Below are positions 50,901-60,570 of a DNA stretch of 64,000 bases, piece by piece. The stretch comes from an uncultured Blautia sp. (GTDB taxonomy: Bacteria; Bacillota; Clostridia; Lachnospirales; Lachnospiraceae): assembly GCA_900540785.1 (NCBI GenBank), contig UQHF01000003.1, positions 115,770 to 179,769 of the forward strand, read 5' to 3'. Position numbers and translations under genes: made by a program. A model generated the notes under the pieces. The model searched no databases. It worked only from the letters and a program-made list of their open reading frames with translations, and was not told where the DNA came from. Positions within the stretch are counted from its first letter, which is position 1, and every line of letters begins with the position of its first letter.

Positions 50901-51774
50901 ACAGGTCCTGGAAATCCATTTAAGTCTTGCTGCAAAAGCGCTTGGCTTTAATGTTGCAACACCTGTATTTGCAGGTGCAAACGAAGAGGATATTCAGGAT
51001 ACTCTGGAGCTTGCAAACGATTATGTAAATACAGAAGATTTTGAAGAGTTCCGCAAGAAATATGAAGATGTTCTTGCACCTGAGGTTATGCAGTATCTTG
51101 ACGAAAATAAAGCACACAGAGCTTTATGGAAAGGCGTTCCGATTTCCAGAGACGGAAAAGTTCGCCTCCGTGACGGACGTACAGGTGAGTATTTTGACAG
51201 CCCGGTAACAATCGGACACATGCACTACCTGAAACTGCATCACCTTGTTGACGATAAGATTCATGCACGTTCCACAGGTCCATACTCCCTGGTAACACAG
51301 CAGCCGCTGGGTGGTAAAGCGCAGTTCGGCGGACAGCGTTTCGGAGAGATGGAGGTTTGGGCACTGGAGGCATACGGTGCATCTTATACACTGCAGGAAA
51401 TCCTGACAGTGAAATCCGACGATGTTGTAGGTCGTGTGAAGACTTACGAAGCAATCATCAAAGGAGACAATATTCCGGAGCCAGGTATTCCGGAGTCCTT
51501 CAAGGTACTCTTAAAAGAGCTTCAGTCTCTTGGTCTTGATGTAAAAGTCCTGAGAGAGGACCAGACAGAGGTAGAAATCATGGAAAGCGTAGATTACGGC
51601 GATACAGATTTACGCTCTGTAATAGAGGGAGATTCCAGAGGACACAGAGACGAGGAGTCCTTCAGCAAACACGGCTATACACAGCAGGAGTTTGAGGATG
51701 GAGAACTCGTAGATGTGGAAGAGGAAGAAGAAGACGATTTTGAAGAGTTCGAAGAGACTCTTGATGAAGAATAA
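47932..51774 (+). CDS. rpoB: RNA polymerase beta subunit
   Basis: A 1280-residue RpoB, complete. Conserved parts include the rifampicin pocket [20 protein letters not shown] followed by [20 protein letters not shown], the [20 protein letters not shown] block, [20 protein letters not shown] and the C-terminal [20 protein letters not shown]. No substitution of the usual rifampicin residues was evident. The N-terminus [20 protein letters not shown] is a Lachnospiraceae-like start. The C-terminus ends in an acidic tail. Start at 47932 follows a GGGGTGA site. Confidence 0.98.
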   Translation: [1280 protein letters not shown]

Positions 51775-51791
51775 GAAAGGGGAAAGAATAC

Positions 51792-54700
51792 ATGGCAGAA
51801 GCAACCAATACAAATGAATCCTATCAGCCAATGACTTTCGATGCCATCAAGATTGGACTGGCGTCCCCTGAGAAGATCAGAGAGTGGTCAAGAGGCGAGG
51901 TTTTAAAACCTGAGACCATCAATTACCGTACACTGAAGCCTGAAAAAGACGGACTTTTCTGCGAGAGGATTTTCGGACCAAGCAAGGACTGGGAATGTCA
52001 CTGTGGAAAATATAAAAAGATTCGTTATAAAGGCGTTGTCTGTGACCGATGCGGCGTAGAAGTTACAAAGTCATCTGTCCGCAGAGAGCGTATGGGACAT
52101 ATCGAGCTTGCAGCTCCTGTTTCCCATATCTGGTATTTTAAGGGAATCCCGTCCCGTATGGGTCTGATTCTCGACATTTCTCCAAGAACACTGGAGAAGG
52201 TGCTTTACTTTGCAAACTATATCGTACTGGACCCGGCAGATTCCGGGCTTCAGTACAAACAGATCCTCACAGAGAGAGAGTATCAGGAGGCTCGTGAATC
52301 ATACGGAGAGAATTTCCGCGTGGGCATGGGTGCAGAATCCATTAAAGAGCTTCTGGAAGCGATCGATCTGGAGAAAGATGCAAAAGAGCTGAAAAAAGAG
52401 TTAAAAGATGCAACTGGACAGAAACGTGCCAGAATCATCAAACGTCTTGAAGTTGTAGAATCCTTCCGCGAGTCAGGAAACCGTCCGGAATGGATGATCA
52501 TGACTGTGGTTCCGGTTATTCCGCCGGATCTCCGTCCTATGGTACAGCTTGACGGCGGACGTTTTGCAACTTCCGACTTAAATGACTTATACAGAAGAAT
52601 CATCAACCGTAATAACCGTCTGAAGAGACTTCTGGAGCTGGGCGCACCGGACATTATCGTGCGCAACGAGAAACGTATGCTTCAGGAAGCCGTAGACGCC
52701 CTGATCGACAACGGCCGTCGTGGACGTCCTGTAACAGGACCTGGAAACAGACCGTTAAAATCCCTTTCCGATATGCTGAAAGGTAAATCCGGACGTTTCC
52801 GTCAGAACCTTCTCGGTAAACGAGTTGACTATTCCGGACGTTCCGTTATCGTCGTAGGACCGGAACTTAAGATTTATCAGTGCGGTCTTCCGAAAGAAAT
52901 GGCAATCGAGCTGTTCAAGCCTTTCGTTATGAAAGAGCTTGTTGCAAACGGAACATCACACAACATTAAAAACGCAAAGAAAATGGTTGAAAAGCTTGAG
53001 CCGCAGGTATGGGACGTGCTCGAAGACGTTATTAAGGAGCATCCGGTTATGTTAAACCGTGCACCTACACTTCACCGTCTTGGTATTCAGGCATTTGAGC
53101 CGATTCTTGTAGAAGGTAAGGCAATCAAGCTTCATCCGCTTGTTTGTACTGCGTTCAACGCCGACTTCGACGGTGACCAGATGGCGGTTCATCTTCCACT
53201 TTCTGTAGAAGCACAGGCAGAGTGCCGTTTCCTTCTGCTTTCACCGAACAACCTTCTGAAACCTTCCGATGGTGGTCCTGTAGCCGTTCCTTCACAGGAT
53301 ATGGTCCTTGGTATCTACTACCTGACACAGGAAAGACCTGGATATAAGGGAGAAGGCAAGTTCTTCAAGAGTGTGAACGAGGCAATTCTCGCATATGAGA
53401 ATAAAGTCATCACACTGCAGACAAGAATCAATGTGCGCTGTACAAAGACAATGCCAGATGGCAGCGTTCTTACAGGAACGGTACAGTCCACACTGGGAAG
53501 ATTCCTTTTCAATGAGATTCTTCCGCAGGATCTGGGATTTGTAGACAGAAGCATTCCGGGAAATGAGCTTCTTCTTGAGGTAGACTTCCTGGTAGGTAAG
53601 AAACAGTTAAAACAGATTCTGGAAAAAGTAATTAATACACATGGAGCAACAAAGACAGCCGAAGTTCTTGATGCCATTAAGGCAACAGGTTACAAGTATT
53701 CCACAAGAGCAGCAATGACCGTATCCATTTCCGATATGACAGTGCCGCCTCAGAAGCCGGAAATGATCAAACAGGCACAGGATACAGTAGACCTTATCAC
53801 AAAGAACTACAAACGTGGTCTTATCACAGAGGAAGAGCGTTACAAAGAAGTTGTAGATACATGGAAAAAGACGGACGATGAGCTTACAAAAGCTCTTCTT
53901 ACAGGTCTTGATAAGTACAACAACATCTTTATGATGGCTGACTCCGGAGCCCGTGGTTCTGATAAACAGATTAAACAGCTTGCAGGTATGCGTGGTCTGA
54001 TGGCGGATACAACAGGTCACACGATCGAGCTTCCTATTAAGTCAAACTTCCGTGAAGGTCTTGACGTACTGGAATACTTCATGTCTGCGCATGGAGCACG
54101 AAAAGGTATGTCCGATACTGCTCTTCGTACAGCCGACTCCGGTTACCTGACACGTCGTCTTGTAGACGTTTCTCAGGACTTAATTGTACGTGAGATGGAC
54201 TGCTGTGAAGACAGAGATGAAATCTCCGGTATGTGGGTAAAAGGCTTCATGGATGGCAAGGAAGAAATCGAGAGCCTTCAGGAGCGTATCACGGGTCGTT
54301 TCTCCTGTGAGACAATTAAGAATAAAGACGGAGAAATCCTTGTAAAAGCAAACCATATGATCACGCCAAAACGTGCAGCCCGCATTATGAGTGAGGGTGT
54401 AAACAACGAAGATGGCGGAGCAATCGATAAAGTAAAAATCCGTACGATCCTTTCCTGTAAATGTAAAGTCGGTGTCTGCGCAAAATGTTACGGTGCAAAC
54501 ATGGCGACAGGAGAGCCGGTACAGGTAGGAGAATCTGTAGGTATTATTGCAGCCCAGTCCATCGGTGAGCCTGGTACACAGCTTACAATGCGTACCTTCC
54601 ATAACGGTGGTGTTGCCGGCGGCGATATTACACAGGGTCTTCCTCGTGTCGAGGAGCTTTTCGAGGCAAGAAAACCGAAAGGTCTTGCCATCATTACAGA

Positions 54701-55505
54701 AATTAAGGGTATTGCAACTCTTAACGATACAAAGAAGAAACGTGAGATCATCGTAACAGATCAGGAGACAGGCGATTCCAAGACTTATCTCATTCCTTAC
54801 GGTTCACGTATCAAGGTAATGGACGGACAGCTTCTTGAAGCAGGTGACGAGCTGACAGAAGGTAGTGTAAATCCGCACGATATTTTAAGGATCAAAGGTG
54901 TTCGTGCCGTACAGGATTACATGATCCGTGAGGTACAGCGTGTATACCGTCTTCAGGGTGTAGAAATCAACGATAAGCATATCGAGGTTATTGTACGCCA
55001 GATGCTGAAGAAGATTCGTATCGAGGAAAACGGAGATACTGATTTCCTTCCGGGAACACTTGTCAATGTTCTTGATTACGACGAGGCAAACGAAAAACTT
55101 CTTGCAGAGGGCAAAGAGCCTGCAGAAGGAAAGCAGGTTATGCTTGGTATTACAAAGGCATCTCTTGCAACAGATTCCTTCCTGTCTGCAGCATCTTTCC
55201 AGGAGACAACAAAAGTCCTGACAGAAGCTGCGATCAAGGGTAAAGTCGATAATCTGATCGGTCTGAAAGAAAACGTTCTGATCGGTAAACTGATTCCTGC
55301 CGGAACAGGTATGAAGCGTTATGGCGAGATTAAGCTTGACACAGGAATGCCTGAAGAGACAGAAGAGGTTGAAGAAGACGTTACAGAGGAAGAGGAGAAA
55401 GAGAATCTTGCTCTTGATAAAGAAGAAACTGCAGAAGAGACTGTAGAAACTGCTGAGGCAGAAGATACAGACGAAGAAGCAGAAGATTCTGATACAGAAG
55501 AATAA
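51792..55505 (+). CDS. rpoC: RNA polymerase beta' subunit
   Basis: A 1237-residue RpoC. The N-terminal zinc finger (CHCGKYKKIRYKGVVCDRCG), the active site NADFDGDQMAVHLPLS, the bridge helix and trigger-loop region (GGVAGGDITQGLPRVEELFE) and the second zinc site (CKCKVGVCAKCYG) are all present. It ends in an acidic tail of about 55 residues (EETEEVEEDVTEEEEKENL onward), longer than in many relatives. It follows rpoB by 17 bp. Confidence 0.98.
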   Translation: MAEATNTNESYQPMTFDAIKIGLASPEKIREWSRGEVLKPETINYRTLKPEKDGLFCERIFGPSKDWECHCGKYKKIRYKGVVCDRCGVEVTKSSVRRERMGHIELAAPVSHIWYFKGIPSRMGLILDISPRTLEKVLYFANYIVLDPADSGLQYKQILTEREYQEARESYGENFRVGMGAESIKELLEAIDLEKDAKELKKELKDATGQKRARIIKRLEVVESFRESGNRPEWMIMTVVPVIPPDLRPMVQLDGGRFATSDLNDLYRRIINRNNRLKRLLELGAPDIIVRNEKRMLQEAVDALIDNGRRGRPVTGPGNRPLKSLSDMLKGKSGRFRQNLLGKRVDYSGRSVIVVGPELKIYQCGLPKEMAIELFKPFVMKELVANGTSHNIKNAKKMVEKLEPQVWDVLEDVIKEHPVMLNRAPTLHRLGIQAFEPILVEGKAIKLHPLVCTAFNADFDGDQMAVHLPLSVEAQAECRFLLLSPNNLLKPSDGGPVAVPSQDMVLGIYYLTQERPGYKGEGKFFKSVNEAILAYENKVITLQTRINVRCTKTMPDGSVLTGTVQSTLGRFLFNEILPQDLGFVDRSIPGNELLLEVDFLVGKKQLKQILEKVINTHGATKTAEVLDAIKATGYKYSTRAAMTVSISDMTVPPQKPEMIKQAQDTVDLITKNYKRGLITEEERYKEVVDTWKKTDDELTKALLTGLDKYNNIFMMADSGARGSDKQIKQLAGMRGLMADTTGHTIELPIKSNFREGLDVLEYFMSAHGARKGMSDTALRTADSGYLTRRLVDVSQDLIVREMDCCEDRDEISGMWVKGFMDGKEEIESLQERITGRFSCETIKNKDGEILVKANHMITPKRAARIMSEGVNNEDGGAIDKVKIRTILSCKCKVGVCAKCYGANMATGEPVQVGESVGIIAAQSIGEPGTQLTMRTFHNGGVAGGDITQGLPRVEELFEARKPKGLAIITEIKGIATLNDTKKKREIIVTDQETGDSKTYLIPYGSRIKVMDGQLLEAGDELTEGSVNPHDILRIKGVRAVQDYMIREVQRVYRLQGVEINDKHIEVIVRQMLKKIRIEENGDTDFLPGTLVNVLDYDEANEKLLAEGKEPAEGKQVMLGITKASLATDSFLSAASFQETTKVLTEAAIKGKVDNLIGLKENVLIGKLIPAGTGMKRYGEIKLDTGMPEETEEVEEDVTEEEEKENLALDKEETAEETVETAEAEDTDEEAEDSDTEE

Positions 55506-55517
55506 AAATCATAACAG

Positions 55518-55548
55518 TCCCCTGCCGGGTTTTGGCGGGGGATTTTTT
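55518..55548 (+). terminator. Terminator of rpoBC
   Basis: TCCCCTGCC pairs with GGCGGGGGA around a short loop, followed by TTTTTTG. Confidence 0.82.
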
Positions 55549-55645
55549 GTTAAAATATTGAAAAATACAGAAGCGTCTACCATTTGTGTTAAAATTCAAG
55601 TATAATGAGTACACTTAAAAAAATCAAAGCAAAGGAGGGATTGAA

Positions 55646-57244
55646 GTGGAAAGAGAACTTCCGGTGTCTGTATGGCCTGAATGGAAAATTACCGAAAAAA
55701 TAGGCGAAGGTTCTTTTGGAAAAGTATATAAGGCGCAGAGGACAGAAAAAGGGCATTCTTTTTATTCTGCTATTAAGATCATCACCATTCCTTCCAGCAA
55801 AAGTGAGCTGAACAGTGTGCGTTCAGAAACAGAAAACGAAAATTCTACAAGAGAATATTTCGAAAGCATAGTGGAAGAGTGTATTCAGGAAGTAAGCACA
55901 ATGGAATATTTCCGTGGAAACTCACACATTGTTTCTGTGGAAGATTTTAAAGTAGTGGAATATCTTGATGAAATCGGCTGGGATATTTCCATTCGAATGG
56001 AATATCTCACAAGTTTTACAGACTACTGCGCAGGCAGAAATCTGACAGAAAAAGAAACTATGAAGCTGGGTATTGACCTTTGCAAGGCTCTGGAATACTG
56101 TCAGCAGTTAAATATTATCCACAGAGATATTAAGCCGGAAAATATTTTTGTTTCCAGATTCGGAGATTTTAAGCTGGGAGATTTCGGAATTGCAAGAGAA
56201 CTGGAAAAGACAATGAGCGGTCTCTCCAAAAAAGGAACGTATTCTTATATGGCGCCTGAGATGTATAAGGGAGAGCGCTATGATAAAAGCGTAGATATTT
56301 ATTCCCTTGGAATTGTACTGTATAAGATTATGAATAAAAACCGGCTGCCTTTTTTAAATCTGGAAAAGCAGCTGATCACATACCGTGATAAAGAGACTGC
56401 ATTAAACAGAAGAATGGCAGGGGAGAAGCTTCCTTTGCCGGCGGAGGCAGGAAAAGAGTTCGGAGAAATGATATGCAGAGCGTGTGCTTATGAACCGTCT
56501 GACAGATATGAATCTCCGGAAGCGTTTCGAAAAGATCTGGAGGCTTTGTATGAAGGCAGGAGAAAAGTTTCTTCTGCGAAAGAACGCGTTCCAGAAAAGA
56601 CTGTAGCGGCAGAAAAAGAAATTTCTCAGAAGCCAATGGATTTAAGCGGTGTTCCTTATGAGAGGAGAACAAAGGCAAGTGAGAGAAGACGGAAAGCAAA
56701 AAGGAGAGCGCGCCGCCGGATTCTTGCAGTCAGTGCAGTTGTTCTGGCGGGTGTGGTGGTTTTAGGCGTATATCTTAAAAACCTTTTTGAGGTTACTGTG
56801 CGCCGCCAGACAGAAAAAATCGTAAAATCTCTCACAGATGAAGAATATCATGGAGCGATTACAGGAGAAGATTTTGCTTCCTCCATAGATACGATCAAAG
56901 AGAGGGCAACCACCATTGTAAATGAACTTCCTTCTTATAAAACAGAAGGAGAAGAGGGAAGCAGGCTGCGTTATTATAATGATGACGGGGAAATTATGAA
57001 AGTTCTGGTATACCCGTCTCTTTCAAAAGACGGGAAATATGAAGAATATTATTACTGGAACGGCGCGCTGTTTTTTGCTTACATATGGGAAAATGATACC
57101 TCTGAGCTTTATTATTACAGAGATGGAATCCTGATTCGCTGGATTGATGAGACAGGAGCGTGTCATGATAATGAGATTGATAATCCGGAATATGTAGAAC
57201 GGGGCGACAAGTATTGGAGTAATTCCATTGAACAGCTTCAGTAA
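55646..57244 (+). CDS. Membrane Ser/Thr protein kinase
   Basis: A 532-residue Hanks-type kinase. Gly-loop IGEGSFGKVYKAQ, catalytic loop IIHRDIKPENIFVS, KLGDFGIAREL (DFG) and YSYMAPEMYKG (APE) are all intact. A basic stretch (RRRKAKRRARRR) precedes one membrane helix (ILAVSAVVLAGVVVLGVYL, about residues 360-380). The outer domain, about 150 residues, is Tyr-rich with repeated YY-containing strands and has no PASTA repeats, unlike PrkC. Start is GTG at 55646 after AAAGGAGGG. A PP2C phosphatase follows, so the two form a phosphorylation switch. Confidence 0.93.
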   Translation: MERELPVSVWPEWKITEKIGEGSFGKVYKAQRTEKGHSFYSAIKIITIPSSKSELNSVRSETENENSTREYFESIVEECIQEVSTMEYFRGNSHIVSVEDFKVVEYLDEIGWDISIRMEYLTSFTDYCAGRNLTEKETMKLGIDLCKALEYCQQLNIIHRDIKPENIFVSRFGDFKLGDFGIARELEKTMSGLSKKGTYSYMAPEMYKGERYDKSVDIYSLGIVLYKIMNKNRLPFLNLEKQLITYRDKETALNRRMAGEKLPLPAEAGKEFGEMICRACAYEPSDRYESPEAFRKDLEALYEGRRKVSSAKERVPEKTVAAEKEISQKPMDLSGVPYERRTKASERRRKAKRRARRRILAVSAVVLAGVVVLGVYLKNLFEVTVRRQTEKIVKSLTDEEYHGAITGEDFASSIDTIKERATTIVNELPSYKTEGEEGSRLRYYNDDGEIMKVLVYPSLSKDGKYEEYYYWNGALFFAYIWENDTSELYYYRDGILIRWIDETGACHDNEIDNPEYVERGDKYWSNSIEQLQ

Positions 57245-57259
57245 ACAGGAGTGCAAAGT

Positions 57260-58105
57260 ATGACATACGAGATAGAATATGCCTATACGTCCCATGTAGG
57301 AAAAATACGGGCAAATAACGAGGACAATTTCTGGTGCTGTGGAGAAAGTCTTCCGGCACAGAACTTTGGGACGAGCGGAATTTTTACAGGAAGCGCTTCC
57401 AGGAAATCTCTCCCTGTCATAGCTGTATTTGACGGAATGGGAGGTGAAAGCTGCGGGGAAATTGCAGCGGAAACGGCTGTCAGGGAGTTTGGAAGATTTT
57501 ACGGAGAAAACAGAGAAAAGCTGAAAAAATTTCCTGAGGAATTTCTGGAAGATGTATGCGAAAGCATGAATCGGGAGGTTGTCCGATATGGAGAAGAAAA
57601 CCGTATCGGTTCTATGGGAACAACGGCAGCTGTAGTGGCTTTTTCCAGAGATGGCGTTTATGTGGGAAATTTGGGAGACAGCAGAGTATATTATGCAGAA
57701 GAAAACAAATTTCAGCAGATTTCCGTAGATCATGTAATCGGCAGAAGTTTTCTGGGGAAACCGCCTTTGACGCAGTATCTTGGAATTATGGAAGAAGGAC
57801 TGATACTGGAACCCTGCATTACAAAGCTTCCTTATGTGGAAGGAAGTCGTTATCTTATCTGCTCAGATGGTATGACAGATATGCTTTCAGATGGAGAAAT
57901 TGCAGATATTCTTATGAGGGAGATTTCTCTTGAGGAGACGGTTTCCGTTCTTCTTGAGAGGGTTCTGGAAAAAGGCGGAAGAGACAATGTAACAATTATT
58001 CTGTGTGAGATCAAAGAGACAGAGAAAGGGTTCTGGAGTAAATGGAAGAAACGCTCCAGACAGGATAAGTTGGAGGGAACGCATCATGAAGAACAGAATG
58101 AATGA
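57260..58105 (+). CDS. PP2C-type Ser/Thr phosphatase
   Basis: A 281-residue metal-dependent phosphatase with the standard blocks: RANNEDNFW (metal Asp), VFDGMGGESCGEIAA, GTTAAVVAF, VGNLGDSRVYY, ICSDGMTDMLSDGEI and GGRDNVTIIL. It removes phosphate from targets of the preceding kinase. The ATG at 57260 follows AGGAG at 57247; the GTG at 57251 overlaps that site and is rejected. Its 3' end overlaps the next gene by 20 nt. Confidence 0.94.
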   Translation: MTYEIEYAYTSHVGKIRANNEDNFWCCGESLPAQNFGTSGIFTGSASRKSLPVIAVFDGMGGESCGEIAAETAVREFGRFYGENREKLKKFPEEFLEDVCESMNREVVRYGEENRIGSMGTTAAVVAFSRDGVYVGNLGDSRVYYAEENKFQQISVDHVIGRSFLGKPPLTQYLGIMEEGLILEPCITKLPYVEGSRYLICSDGMTDMLSDGEIADILMREISLEETVSVLLERVLEKGGRDNVTIILCEIKETEKGFWSKWKKRSRQDKLEGTHHEEQNE

Positions 58106-59312
58106 CCTGGATTTTGAACAGACAGTAGCGTTTGACTCTGTAAAGGATTTTGAATTTACAAGAAAGGCAGCGCAGAAATTCCGCCAGGTAGTAAGTCTTG
58201 AGTCCTTTGAAGACGAAGACGCAGATGTGATTTTTCACTATCTCTACAAAGAGATGGAGCTTGTTTCTTTCGGAGATCATCTGAAACGGTATATTTATGA
58301 GAGGGCGGGAATAGAAGAGCCTTATGGAGAAGTGCCGCAGGAAATGTACCGTGAAATTGTGATGGATTCTTTTAAGGAAACGTACACTCCAAAGTCTATG
58401 AGCCCTACCTCTACAAAACTGAGTTCACTTGTAAATAACTGGCTGAATCAGGCATCTGTAAAAAGAGAGACTGTTTTTCTTCTTGGCTTTGGACTTAGAA
58501 TGACAGTAGAAGATGTGTCTGATTTTCTTACAAGGGTGCTGAGAGAGCAGGATTTTGATTTCCACAATCCCGAAGAAGTGATTTACTGGTACTGTTATAC
58601 AAATCAGTTGGGCTACTATAAGGCAGAAGAGTATAAGGAAAAATATGAGGAGCTTGTTCCCTGGGAAAAGAAGCCGGGGGAGGTTGTGTTTGGAAGAGAT
58701 TTTACCATTGACACAGAAGAGAAGTTTCTGAAATATCTTGCCTACTTAAAAGGAGGATACGAGGATCCCAAATCAGAAAAAAGCCAGGCGTTTCAGGAAT
58801 TTACGCGCCTTCTTCAGGAGGCAAAGGAAATTATTGCTGCCATGTACTCTAAGGACGAAGAAGAGCGGGGAAGGGGAAAAGTGTGGACAGCGGAGAACAT
58901 TACGCCTTCTGATGTGGAAAAAGTCATATGCAGTGGCATTCCCATCAACAATATGGGTAATTTAAAGAAAATGTCTGCGTCCATTCTTGCAAAGCATTTC
59001 AGCCAGAAGAGATTCAGCAGACAGAGAATTACAAATATTTTAAACCACAAGTTCCCGGTGGAACGTTTTGACCTGATCACTCTTGAATTTTTTGTGGTAT
59101 CTCAGAAAATGCAGGAAGAAGATCCGTATGCAAGATACCAGTGTTTTCTTACAAAAATCCAGGAGATCCTGAACAGATGCGGAATGGGAGAAATATACAT
59201 TGTCAATCCTTATGAATGTTTTCTCCTTATGTGTCTTTTGACAGACTGCCCCCTCGCTGTTTTTTCCGAGATATGGGAAAAATCCTACGAGGAGGGAGAA
59301 GAATCAGTGTAA
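58086..59312 (+). CDS. Unknown protein coupled to the kinase/phosphatase pair
   Basis: A 408-residue soluble protein, unrecognised. It is acidic with predicted helices, and begins MKNRMNDLDFEQTVAFDSVK; TVAF near the start could be a kinase target site like the T-x-x-F found in FHA partner proteins. Later parts include TETVFLLGFGLRMTVEDVS-like text (KRETVFLLGFGLRMTVEDVS) that suggests a helical adaptor. It overlaps the phosphatase gene by 20 nt, with its GGAGGG site inside it, so it is coexpressed and may be a kinase substrate. No enzyme motif is seen. Confidence 0.7.
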   Translation: MKNRMNDLDFEQTVAFDSVKDFEFTRKAAQKFRQVVSLESFEDEDADVIFHYLYKEMELVSFGDHLKRYIYERAGIEEPYGEVPQEMYREIVMDSFKETYTPKSMSPTSTKLSSLVNNWLNQASVKRETVFLLGFGLRMTVEDVSDFLTRVLREQDFDFHNPEEVIYWYCYTNQLGYYKAEEYKEKYEELVPWEKKPGEVVFGRDFTIDTEEKFLKYLAYLKGGYEDPKSEKSQAFQEFTRLLQEAKEIIAAMYSKDEEERGRGKVWTAENITPSDVEKVICSGIPINNMGNLKKMSASILAKHFSQKRFSRQRITNILNHKFPVERFDLITLEFFVVSQKMQEEDPYARYQCFLTKIQEILNRCGMGEIYIVNPYECFLLMCLLTDCPLAVFSEIWEKSYEEGEESV

Positions 59313-59873
59313 AACAGCATATGCCGCAGTCTCAAACAGCCCGCACAAAACCATGACGAGGATGGGGTTCATTTTAAACTTTCGCAGCATAACAAGTGCA
59401 GCGGCAAAGTAAAGTACCATGCGGAAGGAAATATTTTCCGGTGCAAAGGAAATGACCCCGTTTATAAAGAAAGCAGAGACAAGAATAGAAACTCCTGCTT
59501 TTGCGATCATGGCGACAACAGCCGGGCGAAGGGAAGCCAGAGTTCCCTGCAAAACAGAAAGATTGCGGTATTTTGTATAAATATAAGCAAGACATGTCAC
59601 AAGAATACAGGAGGGGAGGATGCAGCCAAAGGTCGCCACGATCGCTCCCGGTATTCCTGCAATCTGCGTTCCTACGAAGGTTGCGGCGTTTACTGCAATG
59701 GGACCGGGTGTCATTTCCGCAATGGTTACAAGGTTGGAAAAGGAATCCATAGTAAGCCAGGAGTGCTGCAGGACAACCTGTTCCTGGATAAGGGGCATTG
59801 CTGCATATCCTCCGCCAAAGCTGAAAGCTCCAATCTGGAGAAAGCTTAAAAATAACTGTAAATAGATCATCAT
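59304..59873 (-). CDS. Chromate transporter family protein, half-size, second of pair
   Basis: A 189-residue CHR-family membrane protein with about six helices. FSFGGGYAAMPLIQEQVVLQ and EMTPGPIAVNAATFVGTQIA are the family motifs. Half-size CHR proteins work in pairs with opposite membrane orientation; the partner is the gene before it, overlapping by 4 nt. They may carry chromate or, more likely in an anaerobe, another anion. Its 3' end overlaps the last codons of the unknown protein on the other strand. Confidence 0.9.
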   Translation of the reverse strand: MMIYLQLFLSFLQIGAFSFGGGYAAMPLIQEQVVLQHSWLTMDSFSNLVTIAEMTPGPIAVNAATFVGTQIAGIPGAIVATFGCILPSCILVTCLAYIYTKYRNLSVLQGTLASLRPAVVAMIAKAGVSILVSAFFINGVISFAPENISFRMVLYFAAALVMLRKFKMNPILVMVLCGLFETAAYAVLH

Positions 59874-60433
59874 TTTCTCCTTTCTGTAAGAATGGTGCGT
59901 ACAGCGCCAAATGCTGCGACAGCCAGGATAATGTAAATGACATTGACCTTAAAGAACCAGCAGAGAATAAAACTTACGATCATAATTACAATCTGGATCC
60001 AGTCTTTTTTCTTTACAATATTGCTTCCCATATCATATACAACAGAAATGATCACAGCGCCAACCCCTGCTGTCATACCGTTTAACATGGCGCGTATATA
60101 AGGGTTTGTGATAAAAAAATCGTAAATTACGGAAATTAGCGACAAAATGATCATAGGGGGAAGGATTGCGCCCAGGACGGAAACAAGGACTCCGGGAATG
60201 CCGCCCAGTTTATATCCTACGACAATGGCGCCGTTTACTGCGATAGCTCCGGGAGAGGACTGGGCAATGGCAACAAGATCCAGCATTTCTTCCTCATCGA
60301 TCCAGTGATATTCGTCCACAAATTTATTTTTCAGAAGAGTGACGATCACGTAGCCGCCTCCGAAAGTAAAGGCGCTTAAATATAAGGTTGAAAAGAACAG
60401 TTTTTTCAGAATGGTACTTTTTTTCTCTTTCAT
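59870..60433 (-). CDS. Chromate transporter family protein, half-size, first of pair
   Basis: A 187-residue CHR-family membrane protein: SAFTFGGGYVIVTLLKNKFV, AQSSPGAIAVNGAIVVGYKL, GGIPGVLVSVLGAILPPMII. The ATG at 60433 (MKEKKST) follows AAGGAGG; the frame extends upstream to 60544 without a ribosome site. It is divergent from a LysR gene that may control it. Confidence 0.9.
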   Translation of the reverse strand: MKEKKSTILKKLFFSTLYLSAFTFGGGYVIVTLLKNKFVDEYHWIDEEEMLDLVAIAQSSPGAIAVNGAIVVGYKLGGIPGVLVSVLGAILPPMIILSLISVIYDFFITNPYIRAMLNGMTAGVGAVIISVVYDMGSNIVKKKDWIQIVIMIVSFILCWFFKVNVIYIILAVAAFGAVRTILTERRK

Positions 60434-60570
60434 TTTTTGCCTCCTTTGTCTTGAAGTATAAACGCTTTCTATATATAATTCAAATAGTATAATTAAATGA
60501 TTAAACATAGGTAAATCAATATATAAATAAAAGACAAAAATCACGCATCGGGCAGAGGGGGAAGGAGAAT

